A DNA stretch of 41,815 nt, from assembly GCF_002245625.1 (NCBI RefSeq), contig NZ_NOIG01000002.1, positions 1 to 41,815 on the forward strand. Direction: 5' to 3'. This document shows, in pieces, positions 29,405 through 36,828 of this stretch. The notes under the pieces are model-generated. The model was not told the DNA's origin and searched no databases. It worked only from the letters and a program-made list of their open reading frames with translations. Numbering within the stretch: position 1 is the stretch's first letter; every line of letters begins with the position of its first letter. The stretch is from Acidovorax kalamii. Its GTDB lineage: Bacteria; Pseudomonadota; Gammaproteobacteria; Burkholderiales; Burkholderiaceae_C. A program made the position numbers and the translations under genes.

Positions 29405-30670
29405 TCATGGTGTGGGGGTTGGCAGCACATTATGGCGCCGCCCCCGCAGCACGAACCACGCATAGGCGCCCGCGTTGCACACCAGGTACACCGCCATGGC
29501 CGCCTGGAACGCAGGCACCGTGGCCAGCCCGGCCCCCGCAAACGCATCCACGGCCAGGCCAATGCCCCACTGCACCACAAACACGCCCACAAAAATCACC
29601 AGGTTGTAGGCCGACAGCGCCCGCCCCGCCAGCGCCTGCGGGAACGCCATGGCCACGGCGGGCTGCGACAGCGACACAAAGGTGCACGACACGCAGAACA
29701 GCGCCCAGGCGCCGCCCCCGGCCTGCGGCCCGGCCAGGATGATGCCCAGCAGCACCACCGAGCACAGCGGCAGCCCCCAGGCCATGAGCCGGTCGGCCCC
29801 AAAACCCTTGCGCAGCAGCCAGGGGTTGAGCATGCCCCAGGACCAGAAGGTGCAGAGCATGGACACATTGATCCAGAACAGCCCGGTGGCGGCCTCCAGC
29901 GCGGTGTAGCCCGCCACGCGCTGCATCCACGGCCCGGCCCACAGGGTCTGCATGGCCACCATGCCGCCGTAGCAGAAGAACCCCAGCGGCGCGAGACGCT
30001 GGAAGTAGGGGTGGCGCCACACCACGCCATAGCCCTGGGGCACGGCCTCTGCGGCGCTGGCATCTGCCTTCGCCTGCCCCGCCGGGCCCCAGCCCGGCAC
30101 CCAGAGGGCAATCACCACCATCGACAGCGCAATCAGCACCGCCAGTCCCCAGAACAGCGGGCGCCAACCCACCAGCGGCAGGGCCCATTGCACCGGCAGC
30201 GTGGACGCCACCATGCCCAGCGAGCCGGTCATGAGCATCCACGAGTTGGCGCGCATCTGGGCCACGGGGTCCAGCCAGCGGCGGTAGCCTGTGAGCGGCG
30301 CCATCAGGCAGGCACTGACCCCCGCGCCGCACAGCACGCGCCCGGCCAGCAGGCCCGAAAACCCGGTGGCCGCCGAAAACACCAGGCTGCCCACCACGGC
30401 CACGCCCAGAAACCCCAGCGCGACCTTCTTGGGCCCATGGCGGTCCAGCCAGGTGCCCAGCGGCAGCTGCGTGGCCGAAAAGCCCAGGAAGTAGCCCCCG
30501 GCCAGCAGCCCCAGGTCACGCGCCTGCAGCGCAAACTCTGCCGCCAGCGTGGGCGCCAGCGTGGCCGTGACGGCCCGCACCAACGCCGACAGAAAGTAGG
30601 CAAACGCAAAGGCCAGGAAAACAATGACGGCCGAGCGCCGCGACAACAGGCCGGACGACACGCCACTCAT
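29405..30670 (-). CDS. MFS transporter
   Basis: 421 residues with twelve membrane segments. The conserved loop is GTWLDRHGPKKVALGFLG. ALVRAVTATLAPTLAAEFAL near the N-terminus resembles the nitrate/sugar-phosphate-like MFS permeases of Burkholderiales. The substrate is unknown. Its ATG overlaps the stop of the preceding lipoprotein gene by 4 bp (ATGA), so they form an operon. Confidence 0.87.
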   Translation of the reverse strand: MSGVSSGLLSRRSAVIVFLAFAFAYFLSALVRAVTATLAPTLAAEFALQARDLGLLAGGYFLGFSATQLPLGTWLDRHGPKKVALGFLGVAVVGSLVFSAATGFSGLLAGRVLCGAGVSACLMAPLTGYRRWLDPVAQMRANSWMLMTGSLGMVASTLPVQWALPLVGWRPLFWGLAVLIALSMVVIALWVPGWGPAGQAKADASAAEAVPQGYGVVWRHPYFQRLAPLGFFCYGGMVAMQTLWAGPWMQRVAGYTALEAATGLFWINVSMLCTFWSWGMLNPWLLRKGFGADRLMAWGLPLCSVVLLGIILAGPQAGGGAWALFCVSCTFVSLSQPAVAMAFPQALAGRALSAYNLVIFVGVFVVQWGIGLAVDAFAGAGLATVPAFQAAMAVYLVCNAGAYAWFVLRGRRHNVLPTPTP

Positions 30671-31200
30671 GGCAGCGCCAGGCCGGCAAAAAACTGCTCA
30701 GCCACCTCCGGCCGGGGCTTCTGGCTGTAGACCACCGCGTGGAACAGCCGCACCTCGGGGCCTGCCGCACGCGCAAACCACACGGCCTGCGCCGTGACCG
30801 CCGCGCCATCGGCGCGCTGGCCCTGGGCCACCGTGCGCAGCGACTGCGGCAGCGGCAAGGCGCCGCGCGGTGTGTAGGGGGTGTCGGCCGCCGAAGCGGC
30901 CGCCTGTGGCCCCAGGCGCGCCAGCACCGCCGCGCGCCAGTGGGTGAGCGCCGTGCCCACCTGGGCCGGATCGGCCAGCGCCGCGTGCGACACGGCAAAG
31001 GTGGCGCCATCGGCATCGCAGCCCACCATGGCCAGCGCCACCGGCGCCCCGGCCAGTTCCACGGTGCGGGTGGCCTGGTCGGGCTTGCAGGGCAGCGTGA
31101 TGGTGAGGCCCGCCTCGGGCAAGGCCACGGTGCGCCAGTTCAGCGCGGGACTGCAGCCCGCCAGCAGCAGGGCCAGCGCCCCGGTCAATGTCCAATGCAT
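30667..31200 (-). CDS. Putative lipoprotein of unknown function
   Basis: 177 residues. The signal peptide MHWTLTGALALLLAGC ends in a lipobox. The mature part has PEAGLTITLPCKPDQATRTV and three to four Cys residues in total. I do not recognise a characterised family. ATG 31198-31200 was chosen because it starts directly at the signal peptide; an upstream extension would overlap the divergent TlpA gene's promoter area. Translationally coupled to the MFS gene downstream. Confidence 0.75.
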   Translation of the reverse strand: MHWTLTGALALLLAGCSPALNWRTVALPEAGLTITLPCKPDQATRTVELAGAPVALAMVGCDADGATFAVSHAALADPAQVGTALTHWRAAVLARLGPQAAASAADTPYTPRGALPLPQSLRTVAQGQRADGAAVTAQAVWFARAAGPEVRLFHAVVYSQKPRPEVAEQFFAGLALP

Positions 31201-31333
31201 CGGCCCATTATCGACAGAGCGTCGGCAGAGCAGCCCGAACTTTTGTAGCCGGGCCGACTCGACCCCCTGGGCCAGCCCTCCGGCACAATGCCGTGTGGGC
31301 CTCGGAGCCTCGTTCTTTCTGGATGGTGAAATC

Positions 31334-31837
31334 ATGGCGATCAAGCATTGGGCAGCAGGTGTGGCGGTGGCAGCGTTTGCGGCCGTGGGCGCGTACGTCT
31401 ACCTGGACACAGGCCGCGCCGAAGCGCCCGCATCCACCTTTGTGCTGCTGGATGGCACCAGCAAATCCACCGCCGACCTGAAGGGCAAGGTCACCCTGGT
31501 GAACTTCTGGGCCACGAGCTGCACCACCTGCGTGGCCGAGATGCCCGAGATCGTCGCCACCTACAACAAGTACAACGCCAAGGGATTCGAGACCCTGGCC
31601 GTGGCCATGAGCTACGACCCGCCCAGCTATGTGGTCAACTTTGCCGAAACGCGCAAGCTGCCCTTCAAGGTGGCCATCGACAACACCGGCGCCGTGGCCA
31701 AGGCCTGGGGCGATGTGCGCCTCACGCCCTCGACCTTCATCGTCAACAAGCGCGGCGAGATCGTGAAAACCTACGTGGGCGCGCCCAACTTCCCCGAGCT
31801 GCACCAGCTCATCGAGAAGCTGCTGGCAGAGACCTGA
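31334..31837 (+). CDS. TlpA/ResA-type periplasmic thioredoxin
   Basis: 167 residues. An N-terminal anchor (HWAAGVAVAAFAAVGAYVYL) is followed by a thioredoxin fold with active site WATSCTTC (CTTC instead of CGPC), the family insert and the cis-Pro in RLTPSTFIVNK. Such proteins reduce disulphides in apocytochrome c or handle oxidative folding in the periplasm. Cytochrome c' and b561 genes follow, which fits a link to cytochrome biogenesis but does not prove it. Confidence 0.9.
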   Translation: MAIKHWAAGVAVAAFAAVGAYVYLDTGRAEAPASTFVLLDGTSKSTADLKGKVTLVNFWATSCTTCVAEMPEIVATYNKYNAKGFETLAVAMSYDPPSYVVNFAETRKLPFKVAIDNTGAVAKAWGDVRLTPSTFIVNKRGEIVKTYVGAPNFPELHQLIEKLLAET

Positions 31838-31874
31838 GCCGGTGTGAGCCGGACGGCGGGGCTGCTCTGACGAA

Positions 31875-31908
31875 CAAGGGGCTGATTTCCAAAGAAATCA
31901 GCCCCTTG
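31875..31908 (+). terminator. Strong hairpin after the TlpA-like gene
   Basis: A perfect 14-bp stem (CAAGGGGCTGATTT and its complement) with a 6-nt loop, 37 bp after the stop codon. There is no T-run after it on the forward strand, so it may act as an RNA stabiliser or a rho-assisted terminator. Its right arm overlaps dispersed repeat copy D. Confidence 0.55.
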
Positions 31909-31953
31909 CGCGCTATGGGATTGCCCCATCAGCTATTCATTCAATAGCAATCA
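31899..31953 (+). repeat. Dispersed palindromic repeat, copy D
   Basis: GCCCCTTGCGCGCTATGGG, then GCCCCATCA and the palindromic core GCTATTCATTCAATAGC. It ends directly at the cytochrome c' stop codon (31954). Confidence 0.7.
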
Positions 31954-32409
31954 TCACTTCGCACGGTAGTTGTCGTGGCAGGCCTTGCAGGTGCCTGCGG
32001 CAGCGCCGAACGCGGTCTTGAGGTTATCGAGGTTGCCCGTCTTGGCAGCGGCGGCCAGCTTGACCGACTCGGCCTGCAGCTTGTCGGAATGTTCCTTGAA
32101 CTTGGCCTGCTCGGTCCAGATCTCCGGCAGCGCCTTGGTGGGTGCGCCCTTGTCCGTGCCCGCGCCAAAACCGGCCCAGGGCAGCTTGGCCATTTCGGCC
32201 ACCACGTCGGCGTTCTCCTGCGCGGCCTTGGCATCAAACGGCACGCGGCCATTGGCCATGGCGCCCAGGCGGCCGAAATGCTGGCCCATCACGAAGAGTG
32301 CGCTCTGGCGGTACTTGATGGCGTCCTCGGCCTTGGCAAACTGGGCCGAGGCGGGGGCCGACACGGTCAGCGTGGCGGCAGCAAGGGCAAATGCGGCAAG
32401 TGCTTTCAT
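31954..32409 (-). CDS. Cytochrome c' (class II c-type)
   Basis: 151 residues. A signal peptide ends at ASAQFAKA (cleavage after ASA). Class II c-type layout: the haem motif CKACH is close to the C-terminus and the N-terminal helix is EDAIKYRQSALFVMGQHFGRL. Cytochromes c' bind NO and may protect against nitrosative stress. AAAGGA lies 12 nt before the ATG. Divergent from cytochrome b561, a pairing seen in many proteobacteria; b561 could be the electron donor. Confidence 0.93.
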   Translation of the reverse strand: MKALAAFALAAATLTVSAPASAQFAKAEDAIKYRQSALFVMGQHFGRLGAMANGRVPFDAKAAQENADVVAEMAKLPWAGFGAGTDKGAPTKALPEIWTEQAKFKEHSDKLQAESVKLAAAAKTGNLDNLKTAFGAAAGTCKACHDNYRAK

Positions 32410-32563
32410 GGGAGATTTCCTTTGTCGTGGGGTGGGCTCCCACCTTGGGGCCCGGTGGCAGTATGCCGCTTTGGGCCTGTTTTCGCATGGCCGGGGCCCT
32501 TCCGGCCGCGCGTGGCCTCCTTCACAATGCGCCCATCCTGCCTTTTCCCTCGCTTTTGCTGCC

Positions 32564-33244
32564 ATGACGCCACACACCGTACGGATCTGGGACCTTCCCA
32601 CCCGCCTCTTCCACTGGGCCCTGGCCGCCTGTGTCATTGGCCTGGTCATCACCGCCAAGGTGGGCGGCAACGCCATGGAGTGGCACTTTCGCCTGGGCTA
32701 CGCCGTGCTGGCACTGCTGGTCTTTCGAGTGGTCTGGGGGCTGATCGGCGGGCGCTGGTCGCGCTTCTCGGCCTTTTTGTACTCACCCGCCCGGCTCGTG
32801 CGCTACCTGCGCGGCAACGCCCACCCCGAGGACAACGCCGGGCACAGCCCGCTGGGTGCGCTGTCGGTGTTTGCGCTGCTCGCAGTGTTGGGCGCGCAGG
32901 TGGGCACGGGCCTACTGAGCGACGACGAAATCGCTTTTGCCGGGCCGCTCACCCGTTTTGTTTCCAACACCGTGGTGGGCCAGGCCACGGGCTACCACAA
33001 GGAGATTGGCCAGTATCTCGTGCTCGGCCTGGTCGCCCTGCATGTGCTGGCCGTGCTGTTCTACGTGTTGGTGCGCAAGCACACCCTGGTGCGCCCCATG
33101 TTGGGCGGCGACAAGGCCCTGCCCGTGCCCGCCACGCCCTCGCGCGACGATGCGCTGAGCCGCGCCCTGGCGCTGGTGGTGCTGGCCGGCAGCGCGGGGC
33201 TGGCCTGGTGGGTCTCGTCGCTGGCCATGGCGGCGGGGTTCTGA
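32564..33244 (+). CDS. Cytochrome b561-family membrane protein
   Basis: 226 residues. It has four to five membrane helices with well-placed His residues: RIWDLPTRLFHWALA, MEWHFRLGYAVLALLVFRVVWG, YHKEIGQYLVLGLVALHVLAV. These match the di-haem b561/Ni-Fe-hydrogenase-type b subunits. It probably passes electrons between quinol and soluble cytochrome c. It begins 154 bp from the divergent cytochrome c' gene. Confidence 0.9.
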   Translation: MTPHTVRIWDLPTRLFHWALAACVIGLVITAKVGGNAMEWHFRLGYAVLALLVFRVVWGLIGGRWSRFSAFLYSPARLVRYLRGNAHPEDNAGHSPLGALSVFALLAVLGAQVGTGLLSDDEIAFAGPLTRFVSNTVVGQATGYHKEIGQYLVLGLVALHVLAVLFYVLVRKHTLVRPMLGGDKALPVPATPSRDDALSRALALVVLAGSAGLAWWVSSLAMAAGF

Positions 33245-33302
33245 CGGGCTCTAAGGACGACCTCGCTACACTGCGGCTTCCATCGTTTTGCCCCCTCGCG
33301 TT

Positions 33303-33794
33303 TTGGACAAGCCTTCCATCACCCTGCGAACCCCCAGCACCCCTGCCGAGCTGGACGCCGTGCGCGACATCTTCCGGGAATACGCCAGCACCCTGGGCGT
33401 GGACCTGTGTTTCCAGGGCTTTGACGCCGAACTCGCCCAGCTGCCGGGCGACTACGCCGAACCCCGCGGCGCCCTGCTGATCGCCGAGGTCGAAGGCGCC
33501 GTGGCAGGCTGCTGCGCCCTGCGCCCCCTGGATGCCGCCGACTACCCCAACGCCAGCGAAATGAAGCGCCTTTATGTGCGCAAGGCGTTTCGGGGTTTTG
33601 GCCTGGGGCGCGAGCTGGCCGAGGCCATGCTGGACCGCGCAAGGCAGGCGGGCTATGCCTGCGTGCTGCTCGACACCCTCGATGACATGGAATCCGCCCG
33701 CGCGCTGTACACCGATCTGGGGTTTGAGGAGATTCCGCCCTACTACCACAACCCCATTGCTGGGGCACATTACCTCAAGGTCGATATTTCTTGA
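33303..33794 (+). CDS. GNAT-family N-acetyltransferase
   Basis: 163 residues from TTG 33303 (MDKPSITLRTPSTPAELDAV). The acetyl-CoA site is KRLYVRKAFRGFGLGRELAE (RGFGLG in the Q/RxxGxG/A position), with ARALYTDLGFEEI later. The substrate is unknown. Another TTG at 33288 is open; neither has a clear ribosome-binding site and no ATG is available, so the start is uncertain. The stop codon lies at the first bases of repeat copy C, 75 bp before the retron RNA. It is the nearest same-strand gene to the retron but is not a known retron effector type. Confidence 0.85.
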   Translation: MDKPSITLRTPSTPAELDAVRDIFREYASTLGVDLCFQGFDAELAQLPGDYAEPRGALLIAEVEGAVAGCCALRPLDAADYPNASEMKRLYVRKAFRGFGLGRELAEAMLDRARQAGYACVLLDTLDDMESARALYTDLGFEEIPPYYHNPIAGAHYLKVDIS

Positions 33795-33852
33795 GCTTTT
33801 TTGGGCCTTTGCGCCCATCCCATAAGCCCTGATAGCTATCATTTTGATAGTT
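33791..33852 (+). repeat. Dispersed palindromic repeat, copy C
   Basis: TTGAGCTTTTTTGGGCC, then TTTGCGCCCATCC, GCCCTGATAGCTATCA and TTTTGATAG. It closely matches copy E. The GNAT stop codon lies at its left end. Its right end leads directly into the retron promoter region. Confidence 0.82.
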
Positions 33853-33856
33853 CACA

Positions 33857-33862
33857 TAGAAT
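33857..33862 (+). promoter_or_regulatory. Candidate -10 (TAGAAT) of the retron RNA
   Basis: TAGAAT lies 6 bp before position 33869, the first base of the a1 arm, so transcription would begin at the retron RNA end. No clear -35 is seen; repeat copy C occupies that position. Confidence 0.5.
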
Positions 33863-33868
33863 CGCAGC

Positions 33869-34017
33869 GGCCTGGTGCCAAGCATGTCGAGCCTGCACAG
33901 GTTCGGGCCGTGGGGCAGCCCCACGGTGTTCTCCTCATACGCGCACATTGGGGCGCGCGAACCAGCCGCCACCGGTGGCAAACAGTTCGCGCCCAACCCG
34001 CTGGTTGGTACTAGGCC
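33869..34017 (+). ncRNA. Retron msr-msd non-coding RNA
   Basis: 149 nt with the full retron layout. The a1 arm GGCCTGGTGCCAA (33869-33881) pairs along all 13 bases (two G-U) with the a2 arm TTGGTACTAGGCC (34005-34017). Directly after a1 is AGC (33881-33883), whose G (33882) is the expected branching guanosine. msr hairpins: CGAGCC/GGTTCG (33888-33905) and CCGTGGGG/CCCCACGG (33908-33926). The msd is one long hairpin (about 33941-34001) with a TTGGG..CGCGAAC/GTTCGCGCCCAA stem and an inner GCCACCGGTGGC palindrome. The RT gene follows 23 nt after a2. The structure was worked out by eye; reverse-transcribed DNA is predicted, not shown. Confidence 0.85.
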
Positions 34018-34040
34018 AACCTCTTTCTGAACGCCGCGCC

Positions 34041-35639
34041 GTGACGCTGTCGGCCCCCATCCGCGCCCTGGCCAGGGCCTTGGCACTGGCCCTGCTGGCC
34101 GATGCAGACAGCCCCGATCGCCGCAGCCTGCGCGCACTGGTGGCCCGGGCCGGGCACTGCCTGGGCCATGCGGCCCCAGAGCCCGGCCCTTCGCCATTGC
34201 CCGAGGTGCTGTTGGAGCAACTGCGCCGCCTGTCCACGGTGTCCGCAGCCGAATGGGCCCGGCTGGAGCCCGAAGACCTCGCCAACTGGCTGTGCCGGGG
34301 TTTCTGGTGGCGCAAGGCCGGGGTGCGCAACGGCACTGCGCCCTGGCAGTTGCAAGATGGCGGGGACCTTGTTACTGAAGGTGACGACATCGGCTTTTGG
34401 GACCCGGAGGACAACGACGGAGACGCCCCCTCCGCCACGCCGTGGCACCTGCGGACGGACGCCCAGCTCGCCCAGAGCTTCCGCACCTGGGCGGCAAGCC
34501 CCCGCACGGGCAGGCCTTTGCACTGGCTGCTGCGCCCCGGCACGGCAGGTCCACCCCCCGCCTGGATGGGCAGTGCCCCGCAGTGCTCCGTCCCCATGCT
34601 GGCCACGGCACAAGATCTGTTCCAGCTGCTGGGCGTTCCCCTGGAGGATCTGCTGTGGCTGGCGCCCGACCATGGCCACTGGCGCGAACCCCAGGGCGGC
34701 TATGCCCTGCCCGCATCGCACTACCGCTACCGCCTGCTGCCCAAAACCAGCGGCGGCCTGCGGCTGCTGGAGGCCCCACGCCCACGCCTGGCAACCGCCC
34801 AGCGCCGCATTCTGGACCGCCTGCTGGCAGGCATCCCGGTCCACGAGGCCGCGCACGGCTTTGTGCGGGGCCGCAGTGTGGGCAGCCATGTGCAGGTGCA
34901 CACCCGGCAGGCGGTGGTGGTTCGTTTTGATCTGGCCGATTTTTTCACCCACATCAACGCCACGCGTGTACGGGCGCTGTGGCGCGCGCTGGGGCATGGC
35001 CGCCCGGCGGCCGAGCTGCTCACGCGCCTGACCACCACGCGCACGCCTGCGCCTGTCCGCGAGCGCCTGTGGGAAGACAACGCACCGACCTCGGCGCAGA
35101 CGATTGCGCAGCGCCGCTCCACCCACGCGCGCCTGGCGCAGCTCCATCTGCCCCAAGGGGCACCCACCTCACCCGCTCTGGCCAATCTGTGCGCGTTTGG
35201 GCTGGATTTGCGGCTGCATGCACTGGCGCAGCGCTTTGGCGCGCGCTACACACGGTATGCGGATGATCTGGTGTTTTCAGGCCCGCAGGACCTGCAGGGC
35301 CAGTTTGGCGCGCTGCGCGCCTGGGTTGGCGCCATCGTGCAGGACGAGGGTTTTGCACTGCGCGGTGACAAAACCCGGCTGATGCCCGCCCACCAGCGCC
35401 AGTCCGTCACGGGGCTGGTGGTCAATCAGCGCCCCAACTACAGCCGGGAGCAGTTCGACATCCTGAAGGCCCGGCTGCATCGGCTGGCGCGCCTGCCCGG
35501 GGTGGATGTGGGCGAGCGCGCGCGCCTGGAGGGAGAAATCCACTGGGCGGGCCAGTGGCTGGCACCGACGCGCAGAGAGAAGCTCCTGCGGCTGTTCGGT
35601 GCCATCCGATTCACGGACGCGGCTCAGGACAAGGGGTAA
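34041..35639 (+). CDS. Retron-type reverse transcriptase with N-terminal extension
   Basis: 532 residues from GTG 34041. The open frame extends back to 33801, but that part is the retron RNA, so the start must lie after 34017. RT domain, about residues 186-532: LATAQDLFQLLG helix, HYRYRLLPKTSGGLRLLEAP, GIPVHEAAHGFVRGRS, FDLADFF (296-302), LPQGAPTSP (370-378), the catalytic YADD (406-409), and region Y VTGLVVN (456-462). The NAxxH region X motif of retron RTs appears as HVQVH (283-287): only the last His is kept. Motif style is closest to retron RTs of the Mx162 kind, which also carry N-terminal extensions. Residues 1-185 have no recognisable domain (Trp-rich CRGFWWRKAG, acidic FWDPEDNDGD). 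It would copy the upstream RNA into msDNA, probably for phage defence. Converges with the peroxiredoxin gene, 1 bp apart. Confidence 0.9.
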   Translation: MTLSAPIRALARALALALLADADSPDRRSLRALVARAGHCLGHAAPEPGPSPLPEVLLEQLRRLSTVSAAEWARLEPEDLANWLCRGFWWRKAGVRNGTAPWQLQDGGDLVTEGDDIGFWDPEDNDGDAPSATPWHLRTDAQLAQSFRTWAASPRTGRPLHWLLRPGTAGPPPAWMGSAPQCSVPMLATAQDLFQLLGVPLEDLLWLAPDHGHWREPQGGYALPASHYRYRLLPKTSGGLRLLEAPRPRLATAQRRILDRLLAGIPVHEAAHGFVRGRSVGSHVQVHTRQAVVVRFDLADFFTHINATRVRALWRALGHGRPAAELLTRLTTTRTPAPVRERLWEDNAPTSAQTIAQRRSTHARLAQLHLPQGAPTSPALANLCAFGLDLRLHALAQRFGARYTRYADDLVFSGPQDLQGQFGALRAWVGAIVQDEGFALRGDKTRLMPAHQRQSVTGLVVNQRPNYSREQFDILKARLHRLARLPGVDVGERARLEGEIHWAGQWLAPTRREKLLRLFGAIRFTDAAQDKG

Positions 35640-35640
35640 C

Positions 35641-36150
35641 TCAGGCCTTCTGGGCTTGCTGCAGCAGCGTGTCCGCGTCGCTGACTTCGAACTTGCCAGG
35701 GCCCTCCACGTTGAGTGTGAGCACTTTGCCGTCGCGCACCAGCATCGAGTAGCGGTTGCTGCGCAGGCCCAGGCCCTTGCCCGTCAGATCCAGGGTGAGG
35801 CCGGTGGCCTTGGCGAAGGTTGCATCGCCGTCGCCCAGCATGCGCACCTTGCCATCGGTCTTCTGGTCGCGCGCCCAGGCGCCCATCACGAAGGCGTCGT
35901 TCACGCTCACGCACCAGATCTCGTCCACGCCAGCGGCCTTGAACTCGGCGGCCTTTTCAACGTAGCCGGGCACATGCTTGGCCGAGCAGGTGGGGGTAAA
36001 GGCGCCCGGCAGTGCAAACAGGGCAATCGTCTTGCCTGCCGTGGCCTTGTCCACCGGCACGGGGTTCGGGCCAATGCTGCAGCCTTCGCCCTCGACTTCG
36101 GAATATTCCATCAGGGTGGTTGCAGGCAGGGTGTCACCGACTTTGATCAT
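35641..36150 (-). CDS. Peroxiredoxin (Prx5-type)
   Basis: 169 residues, start ATG with AAGGAG 6-7 nt upstream. PGAFTPTCS holds the peroxidatic Cys, and VSVNDAFVMGAW is typical of the Prx5/AhpE-like group. It reduces peroxides using thiols such as glutathione or thioredoxin. No glutaredoxin domain is fused. Its stop is only 1 bp from the convergent retron RT stop, with no terminator between, so the two transcripts must overlap. It lies downstream of the S10 operon terminator. Confidence 0.94.
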   Translation of the reverse strand: MIKVGDTLPATTLMEYSEVEGEGCSIGPNPVPVDKATAGKTIALFALPGAFTPTCSAKHVPGYVEKAAEFKAAGVDEIWCVSVNDAFVMGAWARDQKTDGKVRMLGDGDATFAKATGLTLDLTGKGLGLRSNRYSMLVRDGKVLTLNVEGPGKFEVSDADTLLQQAQKA

Positions 36151-36253
36151 TGTTATCTCCTTGGAGGTTGGTAGATGGGGGAAGGGGTCAACGGAGGACC
36201 CCGGGTGGGCCCGGGAATTTGCCGGGGCCATTCCAGAAAGGCGGCCCACAAAG

Positions 36254-36282
36254 CAAAACGACCCACATTGTGGGTCGTTTTG
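36254..36282 (-). terminator. Hairpin terminator after rpsQ
   Basis: A perfect 13-bp stem (CAAAACGACCCAC and complement) with a 3-nt loop; on the reverse strand it ends in GTTTTG followed by CTTTG. It lies about 50 bp after the rpsQ stop codon and ends the ribosomal operon before the peroxiredoxin gene. Confidence 0.8.
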
Positions 36283-36334
36283 AAGGGCCTTGCAGACCGG
36301 GGGGTTGCCCCGGGCTTCAATGCAGCACTGCCTG

Positions 36335-36604
36335 TTACAGCAGACCGGCCTTTTGCACCAAGCGGGTGGCCACCCAGTTCTTGGTCTTGGAGAGCGGACG
36401 GCTCTCGGTGATTTCAATCGTGTCGCCCAGCTTGTACTCGTTGTTTTCGTCGTGCGCGTGGTACTTGCTCGACTTGGCAACGATCTTGCCGTAGAGCTCG
36501 TGCTTCACACGGCGCTCGATCAGCACGGTCACGGTCTTGTTACGCTTGTCGCTGACCACCTTGCCAACCAAGGTGCGCTTGAGGGATTTTTTAGCTTCCG
36601 TCAT
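36335..36604 (-). CDS. rpsQ: 30S ribosomal protein S17
   Basis: 89 residues. [20 protein letters not shown] and [21 protein letters not shown] are S17 signatures. It is the last gene of this ribosomal operon. rplN, which usually follows in the spc operon, is not here; a terminator and a peroxiredoxin gene follow instead. Confidence 0.97.
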   Translation of the reverse strand: MTEAKKSLKRTLVGKVVSDKRNKTVTVLIERRVKHELYGKIVAKSSKYHAHDENNEYKLGDTIEITESRPLSKTKNWVATRLVQKAGLL

Positions 36605-36613
36605 AGGGGCTCC

Positions 36614-36817
36614 TTACTTGGCGGCTTGCTTTTCAGCAAGGATGGTCTTGGCACGTGCGATATCACGGCGGGTGGTGCGCAGCGTGTTGGTGTTAGCCAA
36701 TTGCTGCGTAGCCTTTTGCATGCGCAGGCCGAAGTGGGCCTTTTGCAGCGCCTTGATTTCGGCTTCGATGCCAGCAACGTCTTTTTGGCGCAGTTCAGTA
36801 GCTTTGGTCATTTTCAT
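36614..36817 (-). CDS. rpmC: 50S ribosomal protein L29
   Basis: 67 residues with [20 protein letters not shown] and the [19 protein letters not shown] motif typical of L29. Small helical protein near the peptide exit tunnel. Gap of 9 bp to rpsQ. Confidence 0.96.
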   Translation of the reverse strand: MKMTKATELRQKDVAGIEAEIKALQKAHFGLRMQKATQQLANTNTLRTTRRDIARAKTILAEKQAAK

Positions 36818-36828
36818 GGTCTCCTGAA

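Noticed and set aside
31875..31908. Called as a fully convincing intrinsic terminator
   Set aside because: The stem is perfect but no T-run follows, so it is listed with reduced confidence.
33801..34040. N-terminal extension of the RT reading frame back to a TTG at 33801 (612 residues)
   Set aside because: This stretch holds repeat copy C and the whole paired a1-a2 RNA. The frame is open by chance in GC-rich DNA; the start is placed after the RNA, at GTG 34041.
34041..35639. RT as part of a group II intron or diversity-generating retroelement
   Set aside because: No maturase/endonuclease domain after the RT and no intron domain V-like structure recognised. The upstream paired RNA and region Y VTG point to a retron. 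I did not do a template/variable repeat search.
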